Origin: JAGNXB01 sp942490895 | Lineage (GTDB): Bacteria; Bacteroidota; Bacteroidia; Chitinophagales; Saprospiraceae | NCBI GenBank assembly: GCA_942490895.1 | Contig: CALNZC010000052.1 | Location: 372,001 to 436,000, forward strand | DNA length: 64,000 nucleotides | Reading direction: 5' to 3' | Shown: positions 53,488 to 62,408 of the stretch, piece after piece | Numbering within the stretch: position 1 is the stretch's first letter | Layout: each line of letters begins with the position of its first letter | Program-made: the position numbers and the translations under genes | The notes under the pieces: generated by a model | Databases searched by the model: none | Told to the model about the DNA's origin: nothing | The model's input: the letters and a program-made list of their open reading frames with translations, nothing else

Positions 53488-53505
53488 TTTAACCAAATGG
53501 TTAAA
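53488..53505. promoter_or_regulatory. Palindromic operator of the efflux operon
   Basis: tttaacca-aa-tggttaaa is an 18-bp sequence with perfect 8-bp arms, ending 12 bases before the tetR start codon. TetR-family regulators bind such palindromes and usually repress their own gene, so this is the likely binding site controlling the seven-gene operon. There is no perfect second copy in the regions I scanned. Confidence 0.7.
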
Positions 53506-53517
53506 CCGTTCAGGTAA

Positions 53518-54135
53518 ATGACAACAGACCCTACCACTGAAGAGCGGATCATTATCGCCGCCAAGCAGGTCTTCTTCGAGAAGGGGATGGCCGGTGCCCG
53601 GATGCAAGACATTGCCGACCGCGCTGGGATCAACAAAGCCCTATTACACTATTACTTCCGCAGTAAAGAGAAGTTGTTCTTCCTCATCTTCCAGGAGTCC
53701 ATTCAATCCTTCCTACCCCAGATTCAAACACTGTTCAGCCAAACACCGGATATCAACTCTATGATTCGGGGATTTGTCCAGACCTATATGGCCATGTTGA
53801 GTCGGCAACCCTATCTGGCGGCCTTTATCGTCCAAGAGATCAACCGGAATCCAGAGTCCATGTGGGAAGCCATGAGCAACTCCGGATCCACCCCCTTTCC
53901 CATTCAGGCTTTTCAACAACTCGTGACCAGAGAGGTGAATGCCGGAAACATCCGACCCATTGACCCCTTACAGCTGTGGGCACATATCATGGGCCTATGT
54001 ATTTTTCCCTTTTTGGGACGGCCACTTATGAAGATGGTCTTTCAGTATAGCGATCCTCAATTCGATCAATTTCTGGTTGATCGCCAGGAAGAGGTCATTC
54101 ACCTCCTCATTTCTTCTTTGAAACCCAACGAATGA
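53518..54135 (+). CDS. TetR/AcrR-family repressor
   Basis: A 205-residue TetR regulator. The N-terminal helix-turn-helix (about 10-55) has A-R-M-Q-D-I-A-D-R-A-G-I-N-K-A-L-L-H-Y-Y-F and K-E-K-L-F, followed by a helical ligand domain. The gene is the first of the efflux operon and its stop overlaps the tolC-like start (ATGA, 54132-54135). It likely represses the operon through the palindrome at 53488-53505 and is released by a toxic or lipophilic compound; the inducer is unknown. E. coli ybiH (cecR) is an analogous TetR gene in front of ybhGFSR. Confidence 0.93.
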   Translation: MTTDPTTEERIIIAAKQVFFEKGMAGARMQDIADRAGINKALLHYYFRSKEKLFFLIFQESIQSFLPQIQTLFSQTPDINSMIRGFVQTYMAMLSRQPYLAAFIVQEINRNPESMWEAMSNSGSTPFPIQAFQQLVTREVNAGNIRPIDPLQLWAHIMGLCIFPFLGRPLMKMVFQYSDPQFDQFLVDRQEEVIHLLISSLKPNE

Positions 54136-55415
54136 AACCAATATCCAACCACCTCATCCTGGTCCTGGCATTTTGGCTGGGTTGTATACCGGCTAACAGT
54201 CAGGAGCCCCTCACCTTATCGGAGTGCTTCCAGCTAGTGACACGCCAACATCCCCTGGCACATCAGGTTGCCCTGCAGTCGGCAATCAGTGAAGCCCGAC
54301 AGGACCAGTTGAACAGGAATTATTGGCCAAAACTGGAGGTCCAGGGGCAGGCCACCTGGCAAAATGAGGTTACAGTCGTGGACATCCCTATTTCCATCCC
54401 CGGGTTTGAAGCCCCTGCGGCCCCTCAGGACCAATATCGAGTTGTCGGTGAACTCTCCCAAACTCTGTATGATGGTGGTGCCACCCGACATCTGAAGGCT
54501 GTCTCACAAGCGGAACAGGGAGCAACGCGACTACAGACGGAAGCTGATCTGTACCGACTGAAGTTTCAAGTCCATCAACTCTACTTTGGCATCTTGCTTA
54601 TCCAACAGCAAAGAAAAGCGCTTGAACTAGTACAGACAGAATTGCAGCGCCGGGAAAGCCAGTTAGCCGAGTTGTACAATGGAGGAATCGTGCAACGAAA
54701 GGACATCGATCTTTTGGCTGTTGAGTTGATCAAACATCGCCAAACGCTTCAGCAAAACCTGCTGCAAGAAGAGTTGTTGAGGGCCAATCTAGGCCAACTG
54801 ATTGGCAGGGATATTTCAAATGACACATCCTTCACCCTTCCCGATCAGACAGATGCTGGAGATCAGCCGCGTCAGGAATGGGCCCTGTTCGATGCCAAAG
54901 AAGCTGCTTTCGACGCGCAGGAAAAATTGCTCACCTCACAACAACTGCCCAAGCTGAGCCTGTTTGCCCAAGGTGGATTAGGCCGTCCTGGATTCAACTT
55001 ATTCAATCCTGATCCAGCTCCGCTTTTTATGGCGGGTGCGCGATTACGCTGGAATCTAAGTTCATTTTATATCCAGCATCCGGATCGGGAATTGATCCGT
55101 CTGGGCCAGGAAATGGTCGGTCAACAAGAAGCCAGTTTTCGTCAGGCCCTGGATATGCAGGTTCGTCAAGCTAAAAGTCACTCCAACACCTTCTTTACAT
55201 ATTTAGAAACCGATCGTGAAATTCTGGAACGACGCACCCGGATAAAAGATACAGCAGCCATCCAGTTAGAGGAGGGCATCATCACCATCCCGGATTATTT
55301 GCGGGAAGTAGATGCCTGGTACCAGGCCAATCTGCAAACTGAATTGCACCGTATCCAGGCGATCCAAGCTGACATAGAATCCCGGCTCCTGGCTGGAAAA
55401 ACGCAAAAGAAATGA
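54132..55415 (+). CDS. TolC-family outer-membrane efflux channel
   Basis: A 427-residue outer-membrane factor with a signal peptide ending near A-N-S-Q (residue 24). Two outer-membrane efflux repeats of coiled-coil helices (rich in Gln, Leu, Arg) are present, including L-T-L-S-E-C-F-Q-L near the N-terminus and L-S-L-F-A-Q-G-G-L-G at the start of the second half. It provides the exit duct for the HlyD/ABC system downstream. It overlaps tetR by four bases and the HlyD gene by four bases (ATGA both times). Confidence 0.92.
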   Translation: MKPISNHLILVLAFWLGCIPANSQEPLTLSECFQLVTRQHPLAHQVALQSAISEARQDQLNRNYWPKLEVQGQATWQNEVTVVDIPISIPGFEAPAAPQDQYRVVGELSQTLYDGGATRHLKAVSQAEQGATRLQTEADLYRLKFQVHQLYFGILLIQQQRKALELVQTELQRRESQLAELYNGGIVQRKDIDLLAVELIKHRQTLQQNLLQEELLRANLGQLIGRDISNDTSFTLPDQTDAGDQPRQEWALFDAKEAAFDAQEKLLTSQQLPKLSLFAQGGLGRPGFNLFNPDPAPLFMAGARLRWNLSSFYIQHPDRELIRLGQEMVGQQEASFRQALDMQVRQAKSHSNTFFTYLETDREILERRTRIKDTAAIQLEEGIITIPDYLREVDAWYQANLQTELHRIQAIQADIESRLLAGKTQKK

Positions 55416-56422
55416 ATCTGATCCATATGAAACACTATTCCTTTCATCTCTCCGCCCTGTTCATCCTGTCTGTTCTACTGTTGACTTCCTGCAGGGATAA
55501 CGGGCTTGAATTCGATGCCAGCGGCACATTTGAAGCAACGGATGTTATCGTCTCTGCTGAAGTCGGTGGACGAATCCTTTCCTTTACGGCCAACGAAGGT
55601 GACTCCCTGAGTGCCGGAACCATAGTAGCACGGATAGACCCGTTAAGTCTTTCCCTCCAAAGAGAGCAGATTGAAGCGACCAAATCTTCTCTCGATCAGA
55701 AGACGATGGATGCAGAACCTCAAGTGGCTGTCTTGAATGGGCAGATCTATGCACAACGTCGACAGATCGATGTCATGGCAGGCCAAATGTCCGTCCTCCA
55801 GCGGGAAAAAGAACGCTTTTCCAAACTGGTGCAGGCCGAGGCTGTCCCTCGGAAACAATTGGAGGACATTGAGGGCCAGATCGACATCCTTTCCAAGCAG
55901 CAAGTAGCTGCCCGGAGTCAGATCGATATATTGGAAAAACAGATCTCTGCTCAACGGACCACTACTCAAAGACAGAACCGGGCCATCCTCAGTGAACGGG
56001 GACCATTGGATAAGCGCGCGGCACAAGTAGATGACCAGCTGGCCAGAACCGATGTTCGAAATCCAATGAGCGGAACGGTCCTGGTCACTTATGCGGAAAC
56101 TGGAGAGATCACGGGCCCTGGAAAGCCACTGTACAAGATCGCCAAAACGGATACACTGTTCCTGCGGACCTATCTGACTGGGGGGCAACTGCCGACCATT
56201 CGTATTGGACAATCTGTTCAGGTTATGGTGGACGATGGCGATGGAGGCTACAGGAGTTATCCCGGCACCATTACCTGGATCGCAGATCAAGCCGAATTCA
56301 CACCGAAGACGATCATGACCCGAGATGAACGCGCCAATCTCGTCTATGCCACCAAAGTCAGAGTGGCCAATGACGGACTGCTCAAGATCGGGATGTATGC
56401 TGAAGTTGACCTTAGTCATTAA
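55412..56422 (+). CDS. HlyD-family periplasmic adaptor (membrane-fusion lipoprotein)
   Basis: A 336-residue adaptor. A second ATG at 55427 is possible. The lipobox (L-L-T-S-C-R) sits near residue 27. The first half of a lipoyl/barrel-sandwich domain reads I-V-S-A-E-V-G-G-R-I. A long coiled coil (about 85-205) is rich in Gln, Arg and Leu, and the second barrel half reads R-N-P-M-S-G-T-V. This matches YbhG-like adaptors of ABC exporters. It connects the ABC-2 permeases with the TolC channel. Confidence 0.92.
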   Translation: MNLIHMKHYSFHLSALFILSVLLLTSCRDNGLEFDASGTFEATDVIVSAEVGGRILSFTANEGDSLSAGTIVARIDPLSLSLQREQIEATKSSLDQKTMDAEPQVAVLNGQIYAQRRQIDVMAGQMSVLQREKERFSKLVQAEAVPRKQLEDIEGQIDILSKQQVAARSQIDILEKQISAQRTTTQRQNRAILSERGPLDKRAAQVDDQLARTDVRNPMSGTVLVTYAETGEITGPGKPLYKIAKTDTLFLRTYLTGGQLPTIRIGQSVQVMVDDGDGGYRSYPGTITWIADQAEFTPKTIMTRDERANLVYATKVRVANDGLLKIGMYAEVDLSH

Positions 56423-56425
56423 CGT

Positions 56426-57370
56426 ATGGACCGTATCATCGTCGATCAGATCACCAAGACTTACGCCACAGGTAAAGGCAAAAAACTTGTGGAAACTCCA
56501 GCTCTGCGCGGGATCAGTTTTTCCTGTGCAGAAGGGGAGATCTTTGGCTTGATTGGTCCGGATGGTGCTGGCAAAACTTCACTCTTCCGCATCCTGACTA
56601 CGTTGATCCTTCCCAACAGTGGACATGCCACCATGGATGGACTGGATATCATCCGTGATTTTAAGGAGATCCGAAAACGGGTCGGGTATATGCCGGGGCG
56701 GTTCTCCCTGTACCAGGATCTGACAGTGGAAGAGAATATGAATCTCTTTGCATCCATTTTTCATACCACGGTCAAGGAGAACTATCATCTGGTCAAAGAG
56801 ATCTATCAACAGATCGAACCGTTCAAGCACCGGCGTGCCGGGCAACTCTCTGGAGGGATGAAACAAAAACTGGCCCTTTCCTGCGCTTTGATCCATCAAC
56901 CACGCATGCTTCTCCTCGATGAACCGACTACCGGAGTGGATGCTGTAAGTCGCAAAGAATTCTGGGATATGTTGGATCGCCTCAAAGCTCAGGGACTGAC
57001 CATCCTGGTCTCTACACCCTATATGGATGAAGCAGCACGGTGCGACAAAGTCGGATTGATCCAGGAAGGCCAACTCTTCTCTGTAGACACGCCACAAGGT
57101 ATCTGTGATGAATTTACGACTCCACTATGGGCGGCGGCCAGTGACTCCATGTATCCATTGCTGAAAGACCTTCGCCGCTCTCCGGATGTGAAAACGGCCT
57201 TTGCCTTTGGTGACAGCCATCATGTCACACTGGAAAATCCCACTCCAGCAGGTGAAAAAGCGATCCAGCAATGGCTCACACAGTGCGGACATACCGGGAT
57301 CACCTGGAAGCGGATCAGCCCGACGATTGAAGACCGATTTATGGCCTTTACAACCGAAGCACATGTCTGA
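56426..57370 (+). CDS. ABC transporter ATPase, YbhF N-terminal half type
   Basis: A 314-residue ATPase. Walker A is G-P-D-G-A-G-K-T near residue 45, the special form with Asp seen in the first ATPase of YbhF-like proteins. The signature L-S-G-G-M-K-Q-K lies near 147 and Walker B L-L-L-D-E-P-T near 167. A 100-residue C-terminal extension follows. It starts three bases after the HlyD stop, and the next ATPase starts eight bases before its own end. In E. coli, YbhF is one fused protein; here the two ATPases are separate. Confidence 0.93.
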   Translation: MDRIIVDQITKTYATGKGKKLVETPALRGISFSCAEGEIFGLIGPDGAGKTSLFRILTTLILPNSGHATMDGLDIIRDFKEIRKRVGYMPGRFSLYQDLTVEENMNLFASIFHTTVKENYHLVKEIYQQIEPFKHRRAGQLSGGMKQKLALSCALIHQPRMLLLDEPTTGVDAVSRKEFWDMLDRLKAQGLTILVSTPYMDEAARCDKVGLIQEGQLFSVDTPQGICDEFTTPLWAAASDSMYPLLKDLRRSPDVKTAFAFGDSHHVTLENPTPAGEKAIQQWLTQCGHTGITWKRISPTIEDRFMAFTTEAHV

Positions 57371-58106
57371 TTATGCCATCGAAGCCCGGGAATTGACCAA
57401 AAAGTTCGGTGACTTTACAGCCGTGGACAAGATCTCATTTGATGTTGCTGAAGGTGAAATCTTCGGATTTCTCGGAGCCAATGGGGCTGGAAAAACGACG
57501 GCTATGCGAATGCTGATCGCCCTGTCATTTCCCACCTCCGGAACCGCTAAAGTCGCCGGATTTGATTTACTGCACCAGCCGGAACAGATCAAACGGAACA
57601 TCGGGTATATGAGCCAGCGCTTTTCATTGTATCAGGATTTGACTGTCAAAGAGAATATCCGGTTCTATGGGGGCATTTATGGCCTCAGTGATCAGGAACT
57701 GGCTTCCCGGACCAAGGAGCTTTTGCAGCGCCTTGGTTTGGAATCCGAATCGGGTCAATTGGTGGGCAGCCTCCCGTTGGGCTGGAAACAGAAACTCGCC
57801 TTTTCAGTGGCTATCCTGCACCGGCCGAGAATTGTATTTCTGGATGAGCCGACCGGTGGCGTGGACCCCGTTACTCGACGAGCTTTTTGGGAAATGATCT
57901 ATGAAGCAGCTGCCAGTGGTATCACCGCATTTGTCACCACCCACTATATGGATGAGGCGGAATATTGCGACCGGGTTTCCATCATGGTCGATGGCCGTAT
58001 TGATGCGCTGGACACACCCTCGAATCTGAAAAAAATATACGGCGCAGACAGTATGGATGAGGTCTTTCTTCAACTGGCCCGGAAAGCAACCCGGGCAGAC
58101 GGATAA
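57363..58106 (+). CDS. ABC transporter ATPase, YbhF C-terminal half type
   Basis: A 247-residue ATPase from M-S-D-Y-A-I-E (57363); the frame extends 54 codons upstream inside the preceding gene and that part is not used. Walker A is G-A-N-G-A-G-K-T-T near residue 40, Walker B is I-V-F-L-D-E-P-T near 160. The signature reads L-P-L-G-W-K-Q-K instead of LSGGQ, as in the second ATPase of YbhF/RbbA-like proteins. The start overlaps the first ATPase by eight bases. Together they would power the two ABC-2 permeases. Confidence 0.93.
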   Translation: MSDYAIEARELTKKFGDFTAVDKISFDVAEGEIFGFLGANGAGKTTAMRMLIALSFPTSGTAKVAGFDLLHQPEQIKRNIGYMSQRFSLYQDLTVKENIRFYGGIYGLSDQELASRTKELLQRLGLESESGQLVGSLPLGWKQKLAFSVAILHRPRIVFLDEPTGGVDPVTRRAFWEMIYEAAASGITAFVTTHYMDEAEYCDRVSIMVDGRIDALDTPSNLKKIYGADSMDEVFLQLARKATRADG

Positions 58107-58143
58107 TGGAGCGTATGAACCATCATAGACGAATCAACCGATC

Positions 58144-59250
58144 ATGAGTCAATTCTGGACCTACGTCATCAAAGAGTTCAAGCATATCCTTCGGGATTGG
58201 CGGACTCTGTTCGTCTTATTGGGCATTCCAATCGCCCAGATCCTTCTGTTTGGTTTTGCGTTGACCAATGAGGTCAAGAACAGCAAATTTTCAGTTCTGG
58301 ATCTGAGCAAGGATGAAGAGACCTGTCAAATTACAGATCGGATGGCGGCCAGTCAGTTCTTTAACCTTTCTGAAAATCTGACCAGTTTCGACCAGATCGA
58401 ATCCAGCTTTCTTGCCGGTCGATCCAATCTGGTAGTCGTTTTTCCTGCTGGATTCAGTAAAGACCTGCATCAATCCCATCATGCTCAGATTCAGCTGATC
58501 GCCGATGCATCTGACCCCAATCTTGGTTCATCCCTTCTGAACTATGCCGGAGCGATCATTCAGGACCATCAGATGGAGCTCTGGGATGACCGCAAATTAC
58601 CCTATGCCATCACTACGGAAGTACGCATGCTCTACAACCCCCAACAAAAAGGGGCATTCAATTTTGTGCCGGGCGTGATGGCGATGGTGATGATGTTGAT
58701 CTGTGCCATGATGACGTCCATTGCGATCGTCCGGGAAAAGGAACAAGGTAATATGGAGGTCCTCCTTGTTTCTCCATTGCGCCCTATGGTGCTGATCCTG
58801 GCCAAGACCGTCCCTTACCTGGCTCTTTCGCTGGTCAATCTGACGACGATCTTGATTCTCAGTGTCTGGTTACTTGAGTTGCCCATCGCCGGAAGCCTGC
58901 TGCTGCTCTATGCAGAGTCCGGACTCTTTATCATGACGGCTCTGGCCCTGGGCATGCTCATCTCTACATCTACCAATAGCCAGATGCTGGCCATGTTCAT
59001 CTCCCTGGTGGGCATGCTCCTCCCGACTTTGATGTTCAGTGGATTTATGTTCCCGATCGAGAATATGCCTATGCCCTTGCAGGTCATATCAAATCTGGTA
59101 CCCGCCAAATGGTATTATCTGATCGTCAAAGACGTGATGATCAAAGGGCTTGGATTCGGCGCGATATGGAAAGAGACCCTGATCCTCCTGGGCATGACTG
59201 TGTTCCTGTTCGTTTTGAGCTGGCGCAAATTTGACATCCGACTGACCTGA
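58144..59250 (+). CDS. ABC-2 type permease (YbhS/YbhR-like), first
   Basis: A 368-residue permease with one N-terminal helix, a periplasmic domain (about 45-170), and five further helices toward the C-terminus. The ABC-2 motif F-V-P-G-V-M-A-M-V is near residue 176, followed by R-E-K-E-Q-G-N-M-E-V-L-L-V-S-P-L, and the hairpin motif M-P-x-P-L-Q-V-I-S-N-L-V-P is near 300. It pairs with the next gene as a heterodimeric exporter for hydrophobic toxins or drugs; the substrate is unknown. Confidence 0.92.
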   Translation: MSQFWTYVIKEFKHILRDWRTLFVLLGIPIAQILLFGFALTNEVKNSKFSVLDLSKDEETCQITDRMAASQFFNLSENLTSFDQIESSFLAGRSNLVVVFPAGFSKDLHQSHHAQIQLIADASDPNLGSSLLNYAGAIIQDHQMELWDDRKLPYAITTEVRMLYNPQQKGAFNFVPGVMAMVMMLICAMMTSIAIVREKEQGNMEVLLVSPLRPMVLILAKTVPYLALSLVNLTTILILSVWLLELPIAGSLLLLYAESGLFIMTALALGMLISTSTNSQMLAMFISLVGMLLPTLMFSGFMFPIENMPMPLQVISNLVPAKWYYLIVKDVMIKGLGFGAIWKETLILLGMTVFLFVLSWRKFDIRLT

Positions 59251-59266
59251 CCCTAATCGATTCGAT

Positions 59267-60385
59267 ATGCGCACACTCCGATTTCTCCTCGAGAAGGAAT
59301 TCAGACAGATCTTTCGCAATCCGGCCATTTTGCGAATCATGTTCCTCATGCCCGCTATCCAGCTGATCGTATTGCCTATGGCTGCTGATTATGAAGTCAA
59401 GAATGTGGATGTGGCCATCGTCGACCAGGATCATTCTCCCTACAGCCGACAGCTCATCAGTATGATCGACGGGTCCCCCTATTTTCGTCTCAATACTGTG
59501 AGCACCTCCTTTGATCTCGCTTTGGATGAGGTCGAAGAAGACCATGCAGATCTGGTTCTACAAATTCCAGATGGTTTCGAACGAAGTCTTGTTCGGGATA
59601 ATGAAGCTAAACTCTTCATGGCTGTCAATGCCATCAATGGCGTAAAAGCCAATTTGGGGAGTGCCTATCTCGCGCAATCTATTCGCAACTTTAACGCTGG
59701 TGTCAGAACAGAGTGGATCCAGTTTCCTCGATATTTTCCAGAACCTCGAATCGAAGTGGTTCCCTCTGTCTGGTACAATCCCCATCTGTCATATCCCCTT
59801 TTCATGGTGCCGGGTATTCTGACCATCCTCCTGACGATGGTAGGCGGCTTTTTAGCTGCGCTCAATATCGTAGTCGAAAAAGAAATCGGGACCATTGAGC
59901 AGCTGAACGTCACTCCATTGAAAAAATCTGAAGTCATCATGGGCAAACTGATTCCCTTTTGGGTACTCGGTTTTGTCGTTTTGACGGTGGGGTTGATCAT
60001 CAGCTATATCGTCTATGGCATTGTCCCCGTGGGTTCACTGGTAGTGATCTATGCCTTTGCAGCAGTCTTCCTGCTGGCCGTTCTTGGCTTTGGCCTCCTG
60101 ATCTCTACGATGGTGGAAACGCAACAGCAAGCAATGCTGGTCGGCTTCTTCTTTATGCTGATCTTCATTCTGATGAGTGGGCTGTATACACCGATCGAAA
60201 GTATGCCGGATTGGGCGCAGGTCATTACCCGATTTAACCCGGTCACCTATTTTGTTTCAGTGATGCGGATGGTGGTCATCAAAGGTTCCGGTTTTAGTGA
60301 CCTCGGCATGCAGTTTGGCAATATGGGTTTACTGGCAGTGGCGTTGAATGGCGTGGCCATTTGGAACTATCGAAAGCGGGGATAA
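59267..60385 (+). CDS. ABC-2 type permease (YbhS/YbhR-like), second
   Basis: A 372-residue permease of the same architecture. It has an early helix after F-R-Q-I-F-R-N-P-A, a periplasmic domain, and five helices from about 175. The V-P-G-I-L-T-I-L-L motif, E-K-E-I-G-T-I-E-Q-L-N-V-T-P and the late P-I-E-S-M-P-D-W-A-Q-V-I-T-R-F-N-P motif are all present. It starts 16 bases after its partner and ends the efflux operon; MscS follows 78 bases later without overlap. Confidence 0.92.
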   Translation: MRTLRFLLEKEFRQIFRNPAILRIMFLMPAIQLIVLPMAADYEVKNVDVAIVDQDHSPYSRQLISMIDGSPYFRLNTVSTSFDLALDEVEEDHADLVLQIPDGFERSLVRDNEAKLFMAVNAINGVKANLGSAYLAQSIRNFNAGVRTEWIQFPRYFPEPRIEVVPSVWYNPHLSYPLFMVPGILTILLTMVGGFLAALNIVVEKEIGTIEQLNVTPLKKSEVIMGKLIPFWVLGFVVLTVGLIISYIVYGIVPVGSLVVIYAFAAVFLLAVLGFGLLISTMVETQQQAMLVGFFFMLIFILMSGLYTPIESMPDWAQVITRFNPVTYFVSVMRMVVIKGSGFSDLGMQFGNMGLLAVALNGVAIWNYRKRG

Positions 60386-60462
60386 CTGCTTCCTGTTCCG
60401 TATCTTGGAGTGTAGGTATTCCCTGGAATATCCGGTTCATCTTTTCATCCTGCACCACCATT

Positions 60463-61350
60463 ATGAATCATTTTCTGGAAACCTGGCTCCCTGATCCGTT
60501 GCTTCGAAAATTGGTCATCGCTTTGATCTGGATTCTGCTCATTGGGGGGGTAATGGCTCTCTTGCGCAAACGAATCTTTTCCCAAATCAAAGACTCGGAG
60601 AATCGTTATCGCTTTCGAAAAGGAGCCACCTTCCTGGGCTATGTCATCATTCTGGTCGTGATTCTGCTGACCTTCCAGGTCAAGATGAGTGGTCTGGGTC
60701 TGGCACTGGGTGTCGCCGGGGCGGGGATTGCCTTTGCGCTTCAAGAGGTCATCACCAGCGTGGCCGGATGGATGGCCATTGTTTTTGGCGGGTTCTACCA
60801 GACCGGTGACCGGGTCCAGCTGGGGGGGATCAAGGGTGATGTTATCGATATCGGAGTCCTGAGAACGACATTGATGGAAATGGGGCAATGGGTCGACGCC
60901 GACCAATACAATGGCCGAATCGTTCGCATCGCCAACAGCTTTGTCTTCAAGGAGCCTGTGTTTAACTATTCAGCGGACTTCCCCTTTATCTGGGATGAGA
61001 TCAGAGTGCCGATCCGCTATGGCAGTGACTACCAGGAGACCGAAATGATGCTTCAGCGAATCGCTGACACCTATCTGAAAGAAAGCGCAGAAATTGCTAA
61101 AAAGACCTGGGCGAGCATGGTCAAAAAGTATATGATCGAAGATGCCATAACCAAACCGATGGTTACCCTGATGGCCAATGATAATTGGGTTGAATTTACG
61201 CTTCGATATACTGTGGATTTCAAGCGCAGAAGGATCACAAAAGATATCTTGATGCGGGCTTTGCTCCAGGAAGTAGATGCCAGCGGAGGTCGGATCCAAA
61301 TGGCTTCCACGACAATCGAAATCACCAAATTTCCAGGGCAAGGGGTGTAG
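60463..61350 (+). CDS. MscS-family mechanosensitive channel
   Basis: A 295-residue small-conductance channel from M-N-H-F-L-E (60463); the frame opens earlier inside the permease gene and is rejected there. Three N-terminal helices are visible. The pore helix reads L-G-V-A-G-A-G-I-A-F-A-L-Q-E near residue 83-96, and the beta domain motif is G-D-R-V-Q-L-G-G-I-K-G-D-V. The cytoplasmic alpha/beta domain extends to the end. It opens on membrane tension during osmotic downshock. Confidence 0.92.
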   Translation: MNHFLETWLPDPLLRKLVIALIWILLIGGVMALLRKRIFSQIKDSENRYRFRKGATFLGYVIILVVILLTFQVKMSGLGLALGVAGAGIAFALQEVITSVAGWMAIVFGGFYQTGDRVQLGGIKGDVIDIGVLRTTLMEMGQWVDADQYNGRIVRIANSFVFKEPVFNYSADFPFIWDEIRVPIRYGSDYQETEMMLQRIADTYLKESAEIAKKTWASMVKKYMIEDAITKPMVTLMANDNWVEFTLRYTVDFKRRRITKDILMRALLQEVDASGGRIQMASTTIEITKFPGQGV

Positions 61351-61437
61351 GTAACGCGTACTGGCTCCCAATTTACAGGTGGACCGGGAACTTTTCAATC
61401 TGGAAAATTGTCCATATATTGTAGACATATTTCCAAA

Positions 61438-61941
61438 ATGAGGCATTACCCCACATTAGAGACCACCATCAGCCAGGTCATGGAAGCCCTGGTCATCCAT
61501 CCTGCAACGGGACAAAAAAAATCAACTGCCCCAAAGAGCACCCTTCCCGGGCAGCTGTTTACACACCCTCTTGAACTCTCTCTGATTATCCAGGCTGGTC
61601 TTCCATATGCCCTGTTCACAGTCATCCAGGAGAGAGCTCCTTTAACCGATAAGGAATGGAGTCACATTCTGGATATCTCTGAAAAAACTTTGGGTCGATA
61701 TGCGAAGGAAGGTCCTGCTTTTCGTTTTCGTCGGTATCAGTCTGAAAAGATCCTGGATGTCGCCCAGGTGACCGATCTCGGCCTGGCCTTTTTTGATTCC
61801 CCATCAGATTTTAGAGCATGGCTGGATACCCGCAATTTCTCATTCCGGGATCAAAAACCCATTGACATGCTCGGAGATGCGCATGGTTGCGCTCTGCTTT
61901 GCGATGAGTTGGGACGGATGGAGCATGGTCACTTTTCCTGA
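61438..61941 (+). CDS. Xre/MbcA/ParS-type antitoxin
   Basis: A 167-residue protein from M-R-H-Y-P-T (61438). The N-terminal half has a helix-turn-helix-like region (W-S-H-I-L-D-I-S-E-K-T-L-G-R-Y), and the C-terminal half is the DUF2384 toxin-binding domain (V-T-D-L-G-L-A-F-F, F-R-A-W-L-D-T-R-N). It ends one base into the RES gene (TGATG), giving tight translational coupling. By family, it neutralises the adjacent NAD+-phosphorolysing toxin and represses the pair. Its upstream region carries TGTC-N11-GACA, too weak to call an operator. Confidence 0.9.
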   Translation: MRHYPTLETTISQVMEALVIHPATGQKKSTAPKSTLPGQLFTHPLELSLIIQAGLPYALFTVIQERAPLTDKEWSHILDISEKTLGRYAKEGPAFRFRRYQSEKILDVAQVTDLGLAFFDSPSDFRAWLDTRNFSFRDQKPIDMLGDAHGCALLCDELGRMEHGHFS

Positions 61942-62408
61942 TGGAGGTTTTCCGGCTGACCAGAGAGAAATATGCTGGTTCCCTATCCGGACGAGGTGCA
62001 GCATTATACCCAGGACGATGGAATCTTGTTGGTCAGGAAGTCATTTACACCGCTACTAGCCGATCACTCGCTCTGGTAGAGATCCTTGTGCATCTCCCCC
62101 GAAAATTGATCCCCAGGGATTTCATTTTGCAAACAATCGAAATCCCTTCCGACCTGCCCTATCTGAAGGTCGATGTGGTAGACCTTCCCATCCATTGGCA
62201 ACAAATACCTCCCGGCACAGCGTCTCAACGTTACGGGTCATCACTTCTTGGCAATCATTTGATGGTTATGGTGCCTTCTGCGATCGTACAAGAGGAATGG
62301 AATCTGCTGATCAATCCCCAATTACCGGGCAATTCCCGTATCCAACTCATCCGGGAAGAACCTTTCCCGTTGGATCATCGTCTTATCCTCCCTCGGAAGG
62401 AATATTAA
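61941..62408 (+). CDS. RES-domain toxin (NAD+ phosphorylase family)
   Basis: A 155-residue RES toxin. The key residues recognised are arginine in G-R-W-N (near 26), glutamate in A-L-V-E-I-L-V-H-L (near 47) and the serine in V-P-S-A-I (near 114), followed by E-E-W-N-L-L-I-N-P. Family members degrade NAD+ and stop growth until the antitoxin is replaced. The start overlaps the antitoxin stop by one base. The stop shares TTAA (62405-62408) with the opposing DUF3052 gene. Confidence 0.92.
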   Translation: MEVFRLTREKYAGSLSGRGAALYPGRWNLVGQEVIYTATSRSLALVEILVHLPRKLIPRDFILQTIEIPSDLPYLKVDVVDLPIHWQQIPPGTASQRYGSSLLGNHLMVMVPSAIVQEEWNLLINPQLPGNSRIQLIREEPFPLDHRLILPRKEY

